Shown piece after piece: positions 47,419 to 56,086 of a stretch of 64,000 nt of DNA. The notes beneath the pieces were generated by a model, which was not told the DNA's origin, searched no databases, and was given only the letters and a program-made list of their open reading frames with translations. The position numbers were made by a program, and so were the translations under genes. This DNA comes from Noviherbaspirillum galbum. Its GTDB lineage: Bacteria; Pseudomonadota; Gammaproteobacteria; Burkholderiales; Burkholderiaceae_D. The stretch is from NCBI RefSeq assembly GCF_010974945.1, contig NZ_JAAIVB010000021.1, positions 1 to 64,000 on the forward strand, in the 5' to 3' direction. The stretch's first letter is position 1. Every line of letters begins with the position of its first letter.

Positions 47419-48345
47419 ATGCCACGCACCGCACGCAAGCCGGCCGCCGAAGCCGGGGCCAGCCAGCCGGCCATCGACGAGTTTTGCGACACGCTCTGGC
47501 TGGAAGATGGGCTGTCGAAGAACACGCTCGAGGCCTACCGCCGCGACATGACGCTGTTCGCCGCCTGGCTGGGCGAGCAGGGCGGCAAGACGCTCTACGA
47601 CGTGCAGCCATCCGACCTGAACGGTTATTTCGCCGCGCGCCACGCCGTCACCAAGGCGACCTCGGCCAACCGCCGCCTGGCGGTACTCAAGCGCTTCTAC
47701 CAGCTCGCGTTGCGGCAGAACCGTGTCAGCGCCGATCCTTGCCTGAAGCTCAAGTCGGCGAAGCAGCCGCCGCGCCTGCCCAAGACCCTGAGCGAAACCC
47801 AGGTCGAGGCCTTGCTCACCGCGCCCGACACCGGCACGCCGCTCGGCCTGCGCGATCGCACCATGCTGGAGCTGATGTACGCCAGCGGGCTGCGCGTGTC
47901 CGAACTGGTGGGCTTGAAGTCCCTGGAACTGGGCATGAACGAGGGAGTGCTGCGCATCACCGGCAAGGGCGCGAAGACGCGCCTCGTGCCCTTCGGCGAG
48001 GAAGCCCGCGGCTGGATAGAGCGTTACCTCAAGGAAGCGCGGCACCTGATCCTGCAGGGGCAGCTCGACGATGCCTTGTTCGTCACCGCGCGCGGCGGCC
48101 CCATGACGCGGCAGATGTTCTGGACGCTCATCAAGAAGTACGCGCTGCAGGCAGGCGTGCGTGCGCCGCTCTCGCCTCACACGCTGCGCCATGCCTTCGC
48201 CACCCACCTGCTCAACCATGGTGCGGACTTGCGAGTGGTGCAACTATTGCTTGGACATGCAGACATCTCGACCACCCAAATCTATACCCATGTTGCGCGC
48301 GAACGACTCAAGAAGCTGCACGCGGAGCACCATCCCCGCGGATGA
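47419..48345 (+). CDS. xerD: Site-specific tyrosine recombinase XerD
   Basis: 308 residues. The N-terminal SAM-like domain has LSKNTLEAYRRDM. The catalytic domain has the first Arg in YASGLRVSELVGL, HxxR in HTLRHAFATHLL, the second His in LGHADIST and the Tyr in TQIYTHV. Together with XerC it resolves chromosome dimers at dif. It is a housekeeping gene here, as no prophage or integron features surround it. Confidence 0.95.
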   Translation: MPRTARKPAAEAGASQPAIDEFCDTLWLEDGLSKNTLEAYRRDMTLFAAWLGEQGGKTLYDVQPSDLNGYFAARHAVTKATSANRRLAVLKRFYQLALRQNRVSADPCLKLKSAKQPPRLPKTLSETQVEALLTAPDTGTPLGLRDRTMLELMYASGLRVSELVGLKSLELGMNEGVLRITGKGAKTRLVPFGEEARGWIERYLKEARHLILQGQLDDALFVTARGGPMTRQMFWTLIKKYALQAGVRAPLSPHTLRHAFATHLLNHGADLRVVQLLLGHADISTTQIYTHVARERLKKLHAEHHPRG

Positions 48346-48457
48346 ATGAAGGTTTCAAGGAAGGTTTGCGCGGCTTGTACACATTCATTGTGGCCAAGCC
48401 TGTGGATAAGCACTGGAAAGTTTGCATATCGCAATGATTTTGAACGGGAAATTCGTC

Positions 48458-48471
48458 TTGATCAAAATCAA
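48458..48471 (+). promoter_or_regulatory. FNR/Anr-type box upstream of a tiny membrane peptide
   Basis: TTGATCAAAATCAA matches the FNR consensus TTGAT-N4-ATCAA in every defined position. Its centre is about 84 nt upstream of the 26-codon ORF at 48549. If used as a class II site (centre at -41.5), transcription would start near 48506, with a weak -10 (TCAATT) at 48494-48499. Confidence 0.6.
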
Positions 48472-48548
48472 GGCATCATTACCTTGCTGTTCGTCAATTT
48501 GAAGCGGGGTTGCTGCGTTAGAGTGAAATCGTTGTCAGGGAGATTGTC

Positions 48549-48629
48549 ATGGAATTGATTCGTACACTTTCTTATATCGCCATCGTCGTCGCCACGTTCG
48601 CTGCCACGTATATCGTCAGCAGCCTCTGA
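48549..48629 (+). CDS. 26-residue single-span membrane peptide
   Basis: Starts MELIRTLSYIAIVVATFAA and ends YIVSSL: one hydrophobic span with a short polar N-terminus. GGGAG lies about 7 nt before the ATG. The length and composition resemble small accessory subunits of membrane complexes, but I cannot name a family. The perfect FNR box upstream suggests expression under low oxygen. It would escape most automatic gene callers. Confidence 0.55.
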   Translation: MELIRTLSYIAIVVATFAATYIVSSL

Positions 48630-48768
48630 TTCGCGGCGATCGCGCCCTGGAGCGCCGGTCGGCAAACCAAGGACGCCAGAACCCTCTCCCCGCCGGAACG
48701 GCGGGGACACGCCAGGGATGTGCCTCGCGAACGCGAGGCCCCGCCCGCTGCGTCCGGGACGCAGATAC

Positions 48769-48797
48769 AAAAAAGGCCGCTTGATAGCGGCCTTTTT
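48769..48797 (-). terminator. Bidirectional terminator between the small peptide gene and phasin
   Basis: GGCCGC-TTGATA-GCGGCC is flanked by six A on the left and five T on the right, so it can work in both directions. On the minus strand it lies just after the phasin stop. Confidence 0.85.
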
Positions 48798-48814
48798 CAA
48801 TGCGGGCGGAAAGC

Positions 48815-49393
48815 TTACTTGCGGGTGCGGGCGGTGCCGGCGGCGCTGGCTGTCTTTTCGGCGGCCTGGGAGAACTGGCTCACCGCGTTGTTGATGTTGG
48901 CTTCGACGACCTCGGCAGCCTGCTTGGTCGCCTTGCTGAACTGCTCGTAGCCGGCGTTGGCGTTGCCGATCGCGGACTTGACGATGGCGATCACGTTTTC
49001 GGAACCGGCGGGCGCGTTCTTCGCAGCGTCATCGACCATGGCGGTAACCTTGCGGCTGTTCTCGGCGAACTGCTCTTCGGCCACGCGGGTCAGTTCGGTC
49101 TGCGCGCTGTTGGCGATGCTCGCAAGCTGGCGGCCATAAGCGATGGCGCGGGCGGCGACGGGCTGGGCCTGGGCGGCGGTCAGGGTGACGAATTCCTGCG
49201 GGTCCTTGGCGGCCAGCAACTGGCGGGTGGCGGCGGCGTACTCCTCCAGGGAGGCCTTGCTGGCGTTGATGTTAAGGCCGACGATCTGCTCGAAGGCTTC
49301 GACGGACTTGGTGCTCAGCGTGGTGAACGCGGCGAGCTGGGCTTCGAGGTTGGCTTTGGCGACGGTGGCGAATTGTTCGGGCGTGGTGAACAT
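48815..49393 (-). CDS. phaP: Phasin (PHB granule-associated protein)
   Basis: 192 residues from the ATG at 49393, with AAGGAG 6 nt upstream. The start MFTTPEQFATVAKANLEAQL and the long Ala/Gln-rich amphipathic helices are typical of phasin_2-type PhaP in Burkholderiales. It coats polyhydroxyalkanoate granules. Its own promoter and repeated GCACAAAATAT elements lie upstream. Confidence 0.93.
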   Translation of the reverse strand: MFTTPEQFATVAKANLEAQLAAFTTLSTKSVEAFEQIVGLNINASKASLEEYAAATRQLLAAKDPQEFVTLTAAQAQPVAARAIAYGRQLASIANSAQTELTRVAEEQFAENSRKVTAMVDDAAKNAPAGSENVIAIVKSAIGNANAGYEQFSKATKQAAEVVEANINNAVSQFSQAAEKTASAAGTARTRK

Positions 49394-49458
49394 GGCTTTC
49401 TCCTTGGAGGTTCGGTAAATGGTTTCTCGCGTACGCATTGTGCGCTGCAACAATTCTT

Positions 49459-49486
49459 ATTCTAAGGGCGGTCGATCCGAAATCAA
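49459..49486 (-). promoter_or_regulatory. Sigma-70 type promoter of the phasin gene
   Basis: On the minus strand, -35 TTGATT (49481-49486) and -10 TAGAAT (49459-49464) are separated by 16 nt. The start would fall near 49450, leaving a leader of about 57 nt before the phasin ATG. Confidence 0.6.
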
Positions 49487-49492
49487 GAGGCT

Positions 49493-49560
49493 TTTTGTGC
49501 GACGCACAAAATATTTTTCTGAATGCCGCCTCGAAAAATTGCTCGACGGATATTTTGTGC
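49493..49560. promoter_or_regulatory. Candidate PhaR operators upstream of phasin
   Basis: TTTTGTGCGACGCACAAAA (49493-49511) is a palindrome adjacent to the -35 box. GCACAAAATAT occurs at 49504-49514 on the plus strand and again, inverted, at 49550-49560. From memory, the PhaR repressor of Ralstonia eutropha binds GCA-led A-rich repeats of this kind at the phaP promoter, so PhaR control is plausible but unproven. Confidence 0.45.
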
Positions 49561-49752
49561 GAGCGCAGCAAACAGCGTTGTACCACACGCGATCGAGGTC
49601 CCACTTTGTCCATTCCTGCAAAGGGAAAGTTCATTGATCCATCTCAAATCGCATTGCACCATTGGCAACGGCTTTCCTTACTTTGGAACAACGATGGATT
49701 TGCAGCCATCACCAACTTCTGCATAATGTGGCCACTCGAGAGAAGAACGCGC

Positions 49753-50244
49753 ATGGCCAAGAAAGAACACGTTTCCGAAACACCCGCCACGCAGTTCCTG
49801 CGCAAGCATGGCGTGGCATTTACCGAACATCTCTATGAGTACGAAGAGCATGGCGGGACGGCCGTATCGGCCCGCGAGCTTGGCGTCGACGAGCACCATG
49901 TCGTCAAGACCCTCGTCATGCAGGACGAGGCTGCGAAACCGCTGATCGTGCTGATGCACGGCGACCGCAAGGTATCCACCAAGAACCTGGCGCGCCAGAC
50001 CGGCCGGAAGTCGGTCGAGCCCTGCAAGCCGGAGGTGGCAAGCCGCCATTCCGGCTACCTCGTCGGCGGCACCTCGCCCTTCGGCACCCGCAAGGCGATG
50101 CCGGTTTACGTCGAGGAGACAGTGCTTGCGCTCGACAAGATCTATATCAACGGCGGCCGCCGCGGCTATCTCGTCGGCATCGTCCCGGGCGTCCTGACCA
50201 CGCTGCTGTCCGCCGCGCCGGTCCGCTGCGCGCTCGACGACTGA
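49753..50244 (+). CDS. ybaK: Cys-tRNA(Pro)/Cys-tRNA(Cys) deacylase YbaK
   Basis: 163 residues from the ATG at 49753. The YbaK/EbsC editing domain shows [32 protein letters not shown], the [14 protein letters not shown] loop and [12 protein letters not shown]. It clears mischarged Cys-tRNA(Pro) in trans. It is separated from plsY by 26 nt. Confidence 0.93.
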   Translation: MAKKEHVSETPATQFLRKHGVAFTEHLYEYEEHGGTAVSARELGVDEHHVVKTLVMQDEAAKPLIVLMHGDRKVSTKNLARQTGRKSVEPCKPEVASRHSGYLVGGTSPFGTRKAMPVYVEETVLALDKIYINGGRRGYLVGIVPGVLTTLLSAAPVRCALDD

Positions 50245-50270
50245 CCCCGCCTACAACCCCCCAGGAAAAC

Positions 50271-50876
50271 ATGAATACTTTGTTGATCACCCTCGCGGCG
50301 TATCTGATCGGATCCATCTCCTTCGCCGTCGTGGTGACCAGGCTGCTCGGCATGGCCGACCCGCGCACCTATGGCTCGAAGAATCCCGGCGCCACGAATG
50401 TCCTGCGCAGCGGCAACAAAGCCGCCGCCGCCCTGACGCTGCTCGGCGATGCCCTCAAGGGACTCGTTCCGGTGTGGTGGGTCCAGCAATACGGCATGGA
50501 CTACGGCATCGGCGACAATGGCGTGGCGCTGGTGGCGCTGGCCGTCTTCATCGGCCACCTGTGGCCGGTGTTTTTCCGCTTCGTCGGCGGCAAGGGCGTG
50601 GCGACGGCGCTCGGCGTGCTCATCGGCCTCAATGGCTGGCTCGGCCTGGCCACCCTCGTCACCTGGCTGGTGATCGCCTATGCATTCCGCTACTCCTCGC
50701 TGGCGGCCCTGGTTGCCGCCGTGTTCGCGCCTTTCTATTACGGCCTGCTGTTCGGCACGGACATCAAGCTGCTTGCCGTGCTCGTCATGAGCGGCCTGCT
50801 CGTCTACCGCCACAGGAAAAACATCGCCAACCTCATCGCGGGCAAGGAAAGCCGCATCGGCAGCAAGAAGAAATGA
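50271..50876 (+). CDS. plsY: Acyl-phosphate:glycerol-3-phosphate acyltransferase PlsY
   Basis: 201 residues with five membrane segments. The three PlsY motifs are [15 protein letters not shown], a [18 protein letters not shown] block and [10 protein letters not shown]. It makes lysophosphatidic acid from acyl-phosphate, the substrate of PlsC encoded at 8.9-9.7 kb. It converges on tsaD. Confidence 0.95.
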   Translation: MNTLLITLAAYLIGSISFAVVVTRLLGMADPRTYGSKNPGATNVLRSGNKAAAALTLLGDALKGLVPVWWVQQYGMDYGIGDNGVALVALAVFIGHLWPVFFRFVGGKGVATALGVLIGLNGWLGLATLVTWLVIAYAFRYSSLAALVAAVFAPFYYGLLFGTDIKLLAVLVMSGLLVYRHRKNIANLIAGKESRIGSKKK

Positions 50877-50934
50877 GGTCCTGGCGGACCGAGCCTTTCA
50901 ATCCACCAAGTCCCCCAAAGTCCGCCAAGTCCGT

Positions 50935-51969
50935 TCAGCCCGCTCCGGCCGTCAGCTCATCCAGCGGCCAGCGCGGCCGCACGTTGAAGCCGTAGTCGCG
51001 CTGCGCTGCCTGCGGATCGATCTGCAGGCGCATGGCGCCGGCGAAGGCGATCATCGCGCCATTGTCGGTGCAGAATTCCAGCTCCGGGTAGTACACCTTG
51101 AAGCCGCGCCGCGACGCCGCCTCGTTCAGCGCCGCACGCAGTTGCCGGTTGGCGCCGACGCCGCCGGCGATCACCAGCCGCTTCAGCCCGGTCTGCTTCA
51201 GCGCGGCGAGGCATTTCGCCACCAGCACCTCGACGATCGCATCGACGAAGGCCCGCGCCACGTTGGCCTTGTCCTGCTCGCAGATGTTCGCGATCTGGTT
51301 GTGTACCAGCGTCAGCACGGCCGTCTTCAGGCCTGAGAAACTGAAATTGAGATCCTTGGAATGCAGCATGGGGCGCGGCAGCTGGTAGACGCCGGGATCG
51401 CCGAATTCCGCCAGCCGGGAGATCGCCGGGCCGCCGGGGTAGCCCAGACCGAGCAGCTTGGCGGACTTGTCGAAGGCCTCGCCCGCCGCGTCGTCGAGCG
51501 TTTCGCCGAGCAGCGCGTAACGGCCGACGCCGTCCACCCGCATCAGTTGCGTATGGCCGCCCGAGATCAGCAGTGCCACGAAGGGGAACGCCGGCGGGTC
51601 GGTGGCCAGCAGCGGCGACAGCAGGTGCCCCTCGAGGTGATGCACGCCGAGCACCGGCTTGTCCAGCGCCAATCCGAGTCCGCATGCCACCGACGCGCCG
51701 ACCAGCAGCGCGCCCGCCAGTCCGGGGCCCTGGGTATAGGCGATCGCGTCGATGGCCGAACCCTCGACGCCGCCCTTGCCCAGCACCTGTTCCAGAAGGG
51801 GAATGGCGCGCCGGATATGGTCGCGCGAGGCCAGTTCCGGCACCACGCCGCCATATTCTTCATGCATCGCCACCTGGGAGTGGAGAGCATGGGAAAGGAG
51901 GCCGCGTTGCGTATCGTATAACGCGAGGCCGGTTTCATCGCAGGAGGATTCGACGCCGAGGACGAGCAT
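50935..51969 (-). CDS. tsaD: tRNA N6-adenosine threonylcarbamoyltransferase TsaD
   Basis: 344 residues from the ATG at 51969 ([19 protein letters not shown]). The metal motif HHLEGHLL and the ASKH fold segments SGGHTQLM and [13 protein letters not shown] are intact. It makes t6A37 with TsaB and TsaE. Its upstream side holds the sigma-54 element of nasT. Confidence 0.96.
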   Translation of the reverse strand: MLVLGVESSCDETGLALYDTQRGLLSHALHSQVAMHEEYGGVVPELASRDHIRRAIPLLEQVLGKGGVEGSAIDAIAYTQGPGLAGALLVGASVACGLGLALDKPVLGVHHLEGHLLSPLLATDPPAFPFVALLISGGHTQLMRVDGVGRYALLGETLDDAAGEAFDKSAKLLGLGYPGGPAISRLAEFGDPGVYQLPRPMLHSKDLNFSFSGLKTAVLTLVHNQIANICEQDKANVARAFVDAIVEVLVAKCLAALKQTGLKRLVIAGGVGANRQLRAALNEAASRRGFKVYYPELEFCTDNGAMIAFAGAMRLQIDPQAAQRDYGFNVRPRWPLDELTAGAG

Positions 51970-51995
51970 GGTGGGAGAGGAGTGCTGCCGGAAGA

Positions 51996-52011
51996 TGGCA
52001 AGCTTCTTGCA
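51996..52011 (+). promoter_or_regulatory. Sigma-54 (-24/-12) promoter of nasT
   Basis: TGGCAAGCTTCTTGCA fits the RpoN pattern TGGCAYR-N4-TTGCW except for A at position 6. GG and GC are in the correct 10-nt spacing. The start would be near 52023, about 90 nt before the nasT ATG. No NtrC-like palindrome was found close upstream. Confidence 0.6.
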
Positions 52012-52112
52012 AAGCGCCATTGTAAGCCAAAGCCCGCGCCGGGGTCGCCAAGCTGCATGCGGCTCTCGAAGGCGAGGGTAACGACCGGCTTCAACAACGA
52101 GAGAGACACACC

Positions 52113-52736
52113 ATGACAGATTCCAGGCAGCTGAAGATCGTCGTCATCAATTCCCTTGTCGTGCCCGAGGGAGCGGATGAGGCGGCGCATATGCAGGCGG
52201 AGCGGGCGAGGGCGCTGCGCATCGGCCTGCTCGAAGGCGGCTACAACATCCTGGCGGCGCTGCCGCCGGATGCCGACCTCGAAAACCGGATCGCGGAACT
52301 GCAGCCCGACGTCATCATCGTCGACGAGCAGTCCGACGCCGCCCTCAAGAAAGTCGTTGCCGCCACCGCGGACGCGCGCCGTCCCATCGTCTGCTTCACC
52401 GAGGACGGCGACAAGGAAAAGATGCATGCCGCCATCGAGGCCGGCGTGTCCGCCTACGTGGTCGCCGGCCTCTCGGCCGAGCGCGTGAAGGCGGTGCTGG
52501 ACGTGGCGATCGCCCGCTTCGAGGTCGACCAGAAGCTGCGCCACGAACTTTCCGAAACCAAGCTCAAGCTCGCCGAACGCAAGCTCATCGAACGCGCCAA
52601 GGGCTTGCTGATGGAGCGCCATCATTGCACCGAAGACGAGGCCTACCGCAAGCTGCGCCGCCTCGCCATGGACAAGAACCTCAAGCTTGCCGAGGTCGCG
52701 CAACGCATGATCGACGTCGCCGACCTGCTCATTTGA
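52113..52736 (+). CDS. nasT: ANTAR-domain antitermination regulator NasT
   Basis: 207 residues: an N-terminal pseudo-receiver-like domain ([16 protein letters not shown]), then a helix and a C-terminal ANTAR RNA-binding domain ([20 protein letters not shown]... [27 protein letters not shown]). NasT binds two-hairpin leader RNAs and prevents termination when nitrate is present. Its usual partner NasS, a soluble nitrate sensor encoded next to it, is absent here. The likely target leader begins 127 nt downstream. Confidence 0.92.
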   Translation: MTDSRQLKIVVINSLVVPEGADEAAHMQAERARALRIGLLEGGYNILAALPPDADLENRIAELQPDVIIVDEQSDAALKKVVAATADARRPIVCFTEDGDKEKMHAAIEAGVSAYVVAGLSAERVKAVLDVAIARFEVDQKLRHELSETKLKLAERKLIERAKGLLMERHHCTEDEAYRKLRRLAMDKNLKLAEVAQRMIDVADLLI

Positions 52737-52754
52737 GCGCCCCGTTTCAATGCG

Positions 52755-52773
52755 CCGCACAAAACGGGTGCGG
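52755..52773 (+). promoter_or_regulatory. NtrC-like palindrome upstream of nrtA
   Basis: CCGCACAAAACGGGTGCGG has perfect 6-bp arms and the GCAC-N7-GTGC core of the NtrC enhancer consensus. Its centre lies about 71 nt upstream of the -24 element of the nrtA promoter, a workable distance for an enhancer-binding protein. Confidence 0.55.
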
Positions 52774-52833
52774 CAAACTAGCAGCAAGAGGATGAATCCG
52801 GATCAATGATGTGCAAATCCGCGAACGCGGGGT

Positions 52834-52849
52834 TGGCACATCAATTGCA
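52834..52849 (+). promoter_or_regulatory. Sigma-54 promoter of nrtABD
   Basis: TGGCACATCAATTGCA matches the RpoN consensus TGGCACR-N4-TTGCA at every defined position. The start would fall near 52860, just before the first leader hairpin, so the transcript would begin with the antitermination element. Confidence 0.75.
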
Positions 52850-52862
52850 GTCAGGACAGCAA

Positions 52863-52919
52863 GCGCCAACGATGGCGCACCGAAAGAATCAGTCGTTCCG
52901 GCCGACGCAGGCCGGGACG
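52863..52919 (+). promoter_or_regulatory. Two-hairpin ANTAR (NasT) target in the nrtA leader
   Basis: Hairpin 1 is GCGCC-AACGAT-GGCGC (52863-52878), whose six-nt loop has A at position 1 and G at position 4, the published ANTAR-RNA rule. Hairpin 2 is a 10-bp stem CGTTCCGGCC/GGCCGGGACG (52894-52919) around the loop GACGCA, with G at position 4 but G rather than A at position 1. An intrinsic terminator follows 7 nt later. Confidence 0.7.
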
Positions 52920-52926
52920 CGTTGGA

Positions 52927-52985
52927 CAAAGGCGTCCGTGTCGCATGAGCTCGTCTCATGAGGCCGGACGCCTTTGTTTTTGCTC
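52927..52985 (+). terminator. Leader terminator (attenuator) before nrtA
   Basis: CAAAGGCGTCCG (52927-52938) pairs perfectly with CGGACGCCTTTG (52965-52976) and is followed by TTTTTG. The loop contains a second stem, GCATGAG/CTCATG. It lies between the two ANTAR hairpins and the nrtA ribosome site, so it should block nrtABD unless bypassed. Confidence 0.85.
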
Positions 52986-53011
52986 TTTTCGACATCAACG
53001 ACGAGGAAAAC

Positions 53012-54265
53012 ATGTCTTCAATGAAAACGAACATGACCCGCCGCAGCATCATCAAGGCGGGCGCAGGCGCCGCAGCGGCTGCCGCCGGTGCGTTCGGCAG
53101 CCTTGCCACGGGAGGCGCATGGGCCGCCGGCTCCGACAAGCCGGAAAAGGAAGAAGTCAGGATCGGCTTCATCCCGCTGACCGATTGCGCGTCGGTCGTC
53201 ATGGCATCGGTGCTGGGCTTCGACAAGAAGTACGGCGTCAAGATCATTCCGACCAAGGAAGCCTCGTGGGCCGGCGTGCGCGACAAGCTGGTCAATGGCG
53301 AACTCGACATGGCCCACGTGCTGTACGGCCTGATCTACGGCGTGCATCTCGGCGTCAGCGGCCCCAAGAAAGACATGGCCGTCCTCATGAACCTGAACCA
53401 CAACGGACAGGCGATCACCCTGTCAAAGAAGCTTGCCGACAAGGGCGCCGTCGATGGCCCCAGCCTCGCCAAGCTCATGCAGACCGAGAAGCGCGAGTAC
53501 ACCTTCGCCCAGACCTTCCCGACCGGCACCCATGCGATGTGGATCTACTACTGGATGGCGAGCGCCGGCATCAATCCCTTCAAGGACGCCAAGGCGATCA
53601 CCGTGCCGCCACCGCAGATGGTGGCCAACATGCGTGTCGGCAACATGGATGGATTCTGCGTCGGCGAGCCATGGGGCCATCGCGCCATCATGGATGGCAT
53701 CGGCGTCACCGCCGTCACCACGCAGGACATCTGGAAGGATCATCCGGAAAAGACGCTCGGCACGACCGCCGACTTTGTCAGGAAGAACCCGAACACCTGC
53801 CGCGCGGTCATGATGGCGGTGCTCGAGGCCAGCCGCTGGATCGACGCCGGCCTGCAGAACAAGCTGAAGATGGCCGAGACGGTGGCCGACAAGTCCTATG
53901 TGAACACCGGCGTGGACGCGATCAACCAGCGCATCCTCGGGCGTTACCAGAACGGCATGGGCAAGACCTGGGACGATCCCAACCACATGAAGTTCTTCAA
54001 CGACGGCAGCGTCAACTTTCCCTACCTCAGCGATGGCATGTGGTTCCTCACGCAGCACAAGCGCTGGGGCCTGCTGAAGGAACACCCCGACTACCTCGCG
54101 GTCGCGAAGCAGGTCAACCAGATCGACCTCTACAAGGACGTCGCTTCCGCCATGAAGATCAGCGTTCCCAGGGAAACGATGCGCTCCTCGAAGTTCATCG
54201 ACGGCGTCGTCTGGGACGGCAAGGAACCGGCAAAGTACGCCGACAGCTTCAAGATCAAGGCATAA
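53012..54265 (+). CDS. nrtA: Nitrate ABC transporter substrate-binding protein NrtA
   Basis: 417 residues with a twin-arginine leader (MTRRSIIKAGAGAAAAAAG). The NrtA/CmpA fold is seen in RIGFIPLTDCASVVMASVLG, TYTFAQTFPTGTHAMWIYYWM-like and GNMDGFCVGEPWGHRAIM segments. GAGGAAAAC precedes the ATG at 53012. It captures nitrate (possibly nitrite) in the periplasm. A frame extending upstream to 52958 is only the terminator loop. Confidence 0.93.
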   Translation: MSSMKTNMTRRSIIKAGAGAAAAAAGAFGSLATGGAWAAGSDKPEKEEVRIGFIPLTDCASVVMASVLGFDKKYGVKIIPTKEASWAGVRDKLVNGELDMAHVLYGLIYGVHLGVSGPKKDMAVLMNLNHNGQAITLSKKLADKGAVDGPSLAKLMQTEKREYTFAQTFPTGTHAMWIYYWMASAGINPFKDAKAITVPPPQMVANMRVGNMDGFCVGEPWGHRAIMDGIGVTAVTTQDIWKDHPEKTLGTTADFVRKNPNTCRAVMMAVLEASRWIDAGLQNKLKMAETVADKSYVNTGVDAINQRILGRYQNGMGKTWDDPNHMKFFNDGSVNFPYLSDGMWFLTQHKRWGLLKEHPDYLAVAKQVNQIDLYKDVASAMKISVPRETMRSSKFIDGVVWDGKEPAKYADSFKIKA

Positions 54266-54277
54266 AGGAAAACCACC

Positions 54278-55180
54278 ATGAGCGCAGTCATGAAAAACAT
54301 CGCCGATCATGGCGCCGCGTCTGCGGAGCCTGCCATCGCGGCGGAAGGCAAGCGCCGCATCCGGGTGGGCGCCGACGCCCGGCCCGCCATGCGGAAATCG
54401 CCATTGCGGCCGTTGCTGCTGGGCGTGCTGCCGCCGGTGCTGGGCATCGCCTTCCTCGCCCTGGTGTGGCAGATCGTTTCACTCAAGACCACGAGCTTTC
54501 CCTCGCCGCTGATGACGCTGGAAGAAGCCATCCGCGTGTTCTCGGATCCGTTCTACCAGAAGGGACCGAACGACCAGGGCATCGGCTGGAACATCCTTTC
54601 CTCGCTCAAGCGCGTCGGCATGGGCTTCGGCCTGGCGGCGCTGGTCGGCATTCCGCTGGGCTTCATGATCGGCCGCTTCAAGTTCCTCGCCGGCATGTTC
54701 AATCCCATCGTCAGCCTGCTCAAGCCGGTGTCGCCGCTGGCCTGGCTGCCGATCGGCCTGCTCGTCTTCAAGGCCGCCAATCCCGCCGCCATCTGGGCGA
54801 TCTTCATCTGCTCTATCTGGCCGATGATCATCAACACCGCGGTGGGCGTGCAGCGCGTGCCGCAGGACTACATGAACGTCGCGCGCGTGCTCAACCTGTC
54901 GGAATGGAAGATCGTCACCCGCATCCTCTTCCCTTCGGTGCTGCCCTACATGCTCACCGGCGTGCGCCTCGCCATCGGCACCGCCTGGCTGGTGATCGTT
55001 GCCGCCGAAATGCTGACCGGCGGCGTCGGGATCGGCTTCTGGGTCTGGGACGAGTGGAACAACCTCAACGTTCCCCACATCATCATCGCGATCGTCGTCA
55101 TCGGCGTGGTCGGCTTGCTGCTGGAACAGGCGCTGGTCGCCCTCGCCCGGGCCTTCACCTACGAAGACGTGCGCAACTAG
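54278..55180 (+). CDS. nrtB: Nitrate ABC transporter permease NrtB
   Basis: 300 residues: a polar N-terminus, then about six membrane segments and the inner-membrane-component loop region of NitT/TauT permeases ([23 protein letters not shown]). AAGGAAAACCACC precedes the ATG. It follows nrtA by 12 nt. Confidence 0.93.
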   Translation: MSAVMKNIADHGAASAEPAIAAEGKRRIRVGADARPAMRKSPLRPLLLGVLPPVLGIAFLALVWQIVSLKTTSFPSPLMTLEEAIRVFSDPFYQKGPNDQGIGWNILSSLKRVGMGFGLAALVGIPLGFMIGRFKFLAGMFNPIVSLLKPVSPLAWLPIGLLVFKAANPAAIWAIFICSIWPMIINTAVGVQRVPQDYMNVARVLNLSEWKIVTRILFPSVLPYMLTGVRLAIGTAWLVIVAAEMLTGGVGIGFWVWDEWNNLNVPHIIIAIVVIGVVGLLLEQALVALARAFTYEDVRN

Positions 55181-55232
55181 GCTCTCATCGCCGCGTACAC
55201 GAACCAATCGCATGCAAGCAAAGGACAGAGTC

Positions 55233-56042
55233 ATGGACACCGATAGCAAGTTCATCGAAGTACAGAATGCCGAAATGACGTTCAACACCAGGAAGGGCGT
55301 TTTCCACGCGCTGCGCGACATCAACCTGACGGTGAAGAAAGGCGAATTCATCACGCTGATCGGCCATTCCGGCTGCGGCAAGTCGACGCTGCTCAACCTG
55401 ATCGCCGGCCTGCTGACCGCGACCGATGGCACGCTGCTCTGCGCCAACCGTGAAATCGCCGGACCATCGCCCGAACGCGCGGTGGTGTTCCAGAACCACT
55501 CGCTCCTGCCGTGGCTGACCTGCCATGAAAACGTCTACCTCGCGGTGGAGCGCGTCTTCGGCTCGAACGAATCCAAAGACCAGCTCAAGGCGCGCACCCG
55601 GGCGGCGCTGGCGCTGGTAGGCCTGGCCCATGCAGAGCACAAGCGGCCGCACGAGATTTCCGGCGGCATGAAGCAGCGGGTCGGCATCGCGCGCGCCCTG
55701 TCGATGGAGCCCAAGGTGCTGCTGATGGACGAACCCTTCGGCGCGCTCGATGCGCTCACCCGCGCCCACCTGCAGGATGAATTGCTCAAGATCGTCGCCA
55801 AGACGCATTCCACCGTGGTCATGGTGACCCACGACGTCGACGAGGCGGTCCTTCTCTCCGACCGCATCGTGATGATGACCAACGGGCCGGCCGCCACCAT
55901 CGGCGACATCCTTGCTGTGCGGCTGCCGCGTCCGCGCGACCGCGTGGCATTGGCGGAAGATCCGCTCTATACCGAGTACCGCCGTTCGGTGCTGGAATTC
56001 CTGTACCACCGGCAGGCGCACCCGGCGAAGGAAGCGGCCTGA
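55233..56042 (+). CDS. nrtD: Nitrate ABC transporter ATP-binding protein NrtD
   Basis: 269 residues from the ATG at 55233, which has AAAGGACAGAG upstream; an ATG at 55212 has none. It contains Walker [13 protein letters not shown], signature [14 protein letters not shown], Walker [13 protein letters not shown] and the H-loop VTHDVDEA. It has no fused binding-protein domain, so it is NrtD-like rather than NrtC-like. It ends convergent with the kinase gene. Confidence 0.9.
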   Translation: MDTDSKFIEVQNAEMTFNTRKGVFHALRDINLTVKKGEFITLIGHSGCGKSTLLNLIAGLLTATDGTLLCANREIAGPSPERAVVFQNHSLLPWLTCHENVYLAVERVFGSNESKDQLKARTRAALALVGLAHAEHKRPHEISGGMKQRVGIARALSMEPKVLLMDEPFGALDALTRAHLQDELLKIVAKTHSTVVMVTHDVDEAVLLSDRIVMMTNGPAATIGDILAVRLPRPRDRVALAEDPLYTEYRRSVLEFLYHRQAHPAKEAA

Positions 56043-56086
56043 GCGGCAAGGATGTCCCAGAGGGCGCCGCCCTCCGGGAAGCGGGC

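Larger units (their letters stand above)
49394..49752. other. Divergent regulatory region between phasin and ybaK
   Basis: A 359-nt AT-richer gap. It holds the phasin ribosome site and promoter (49459-49486) and an inverted pair of GCACAAAATAT elements (49493-49560). The remaining part before ybaK shows no clear signal. No small ORF with a convincing ribosome site was found. Confidence 0.6.

Noticed and set aside
47419-48345. xerD as a sign of an integron or prophage
   Set aside because: Its neighbours are housekeeping genes and there are no attachment sites or phage genes; XerD is a chromosomal resolvase in nearly all Proteobacteria.
52958-53011. An 18-residue N-terminal extension of NrtA
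   Set aside because: It would be translated from inside the leader terminator, has no ribosome site and would displace the Tat signal.
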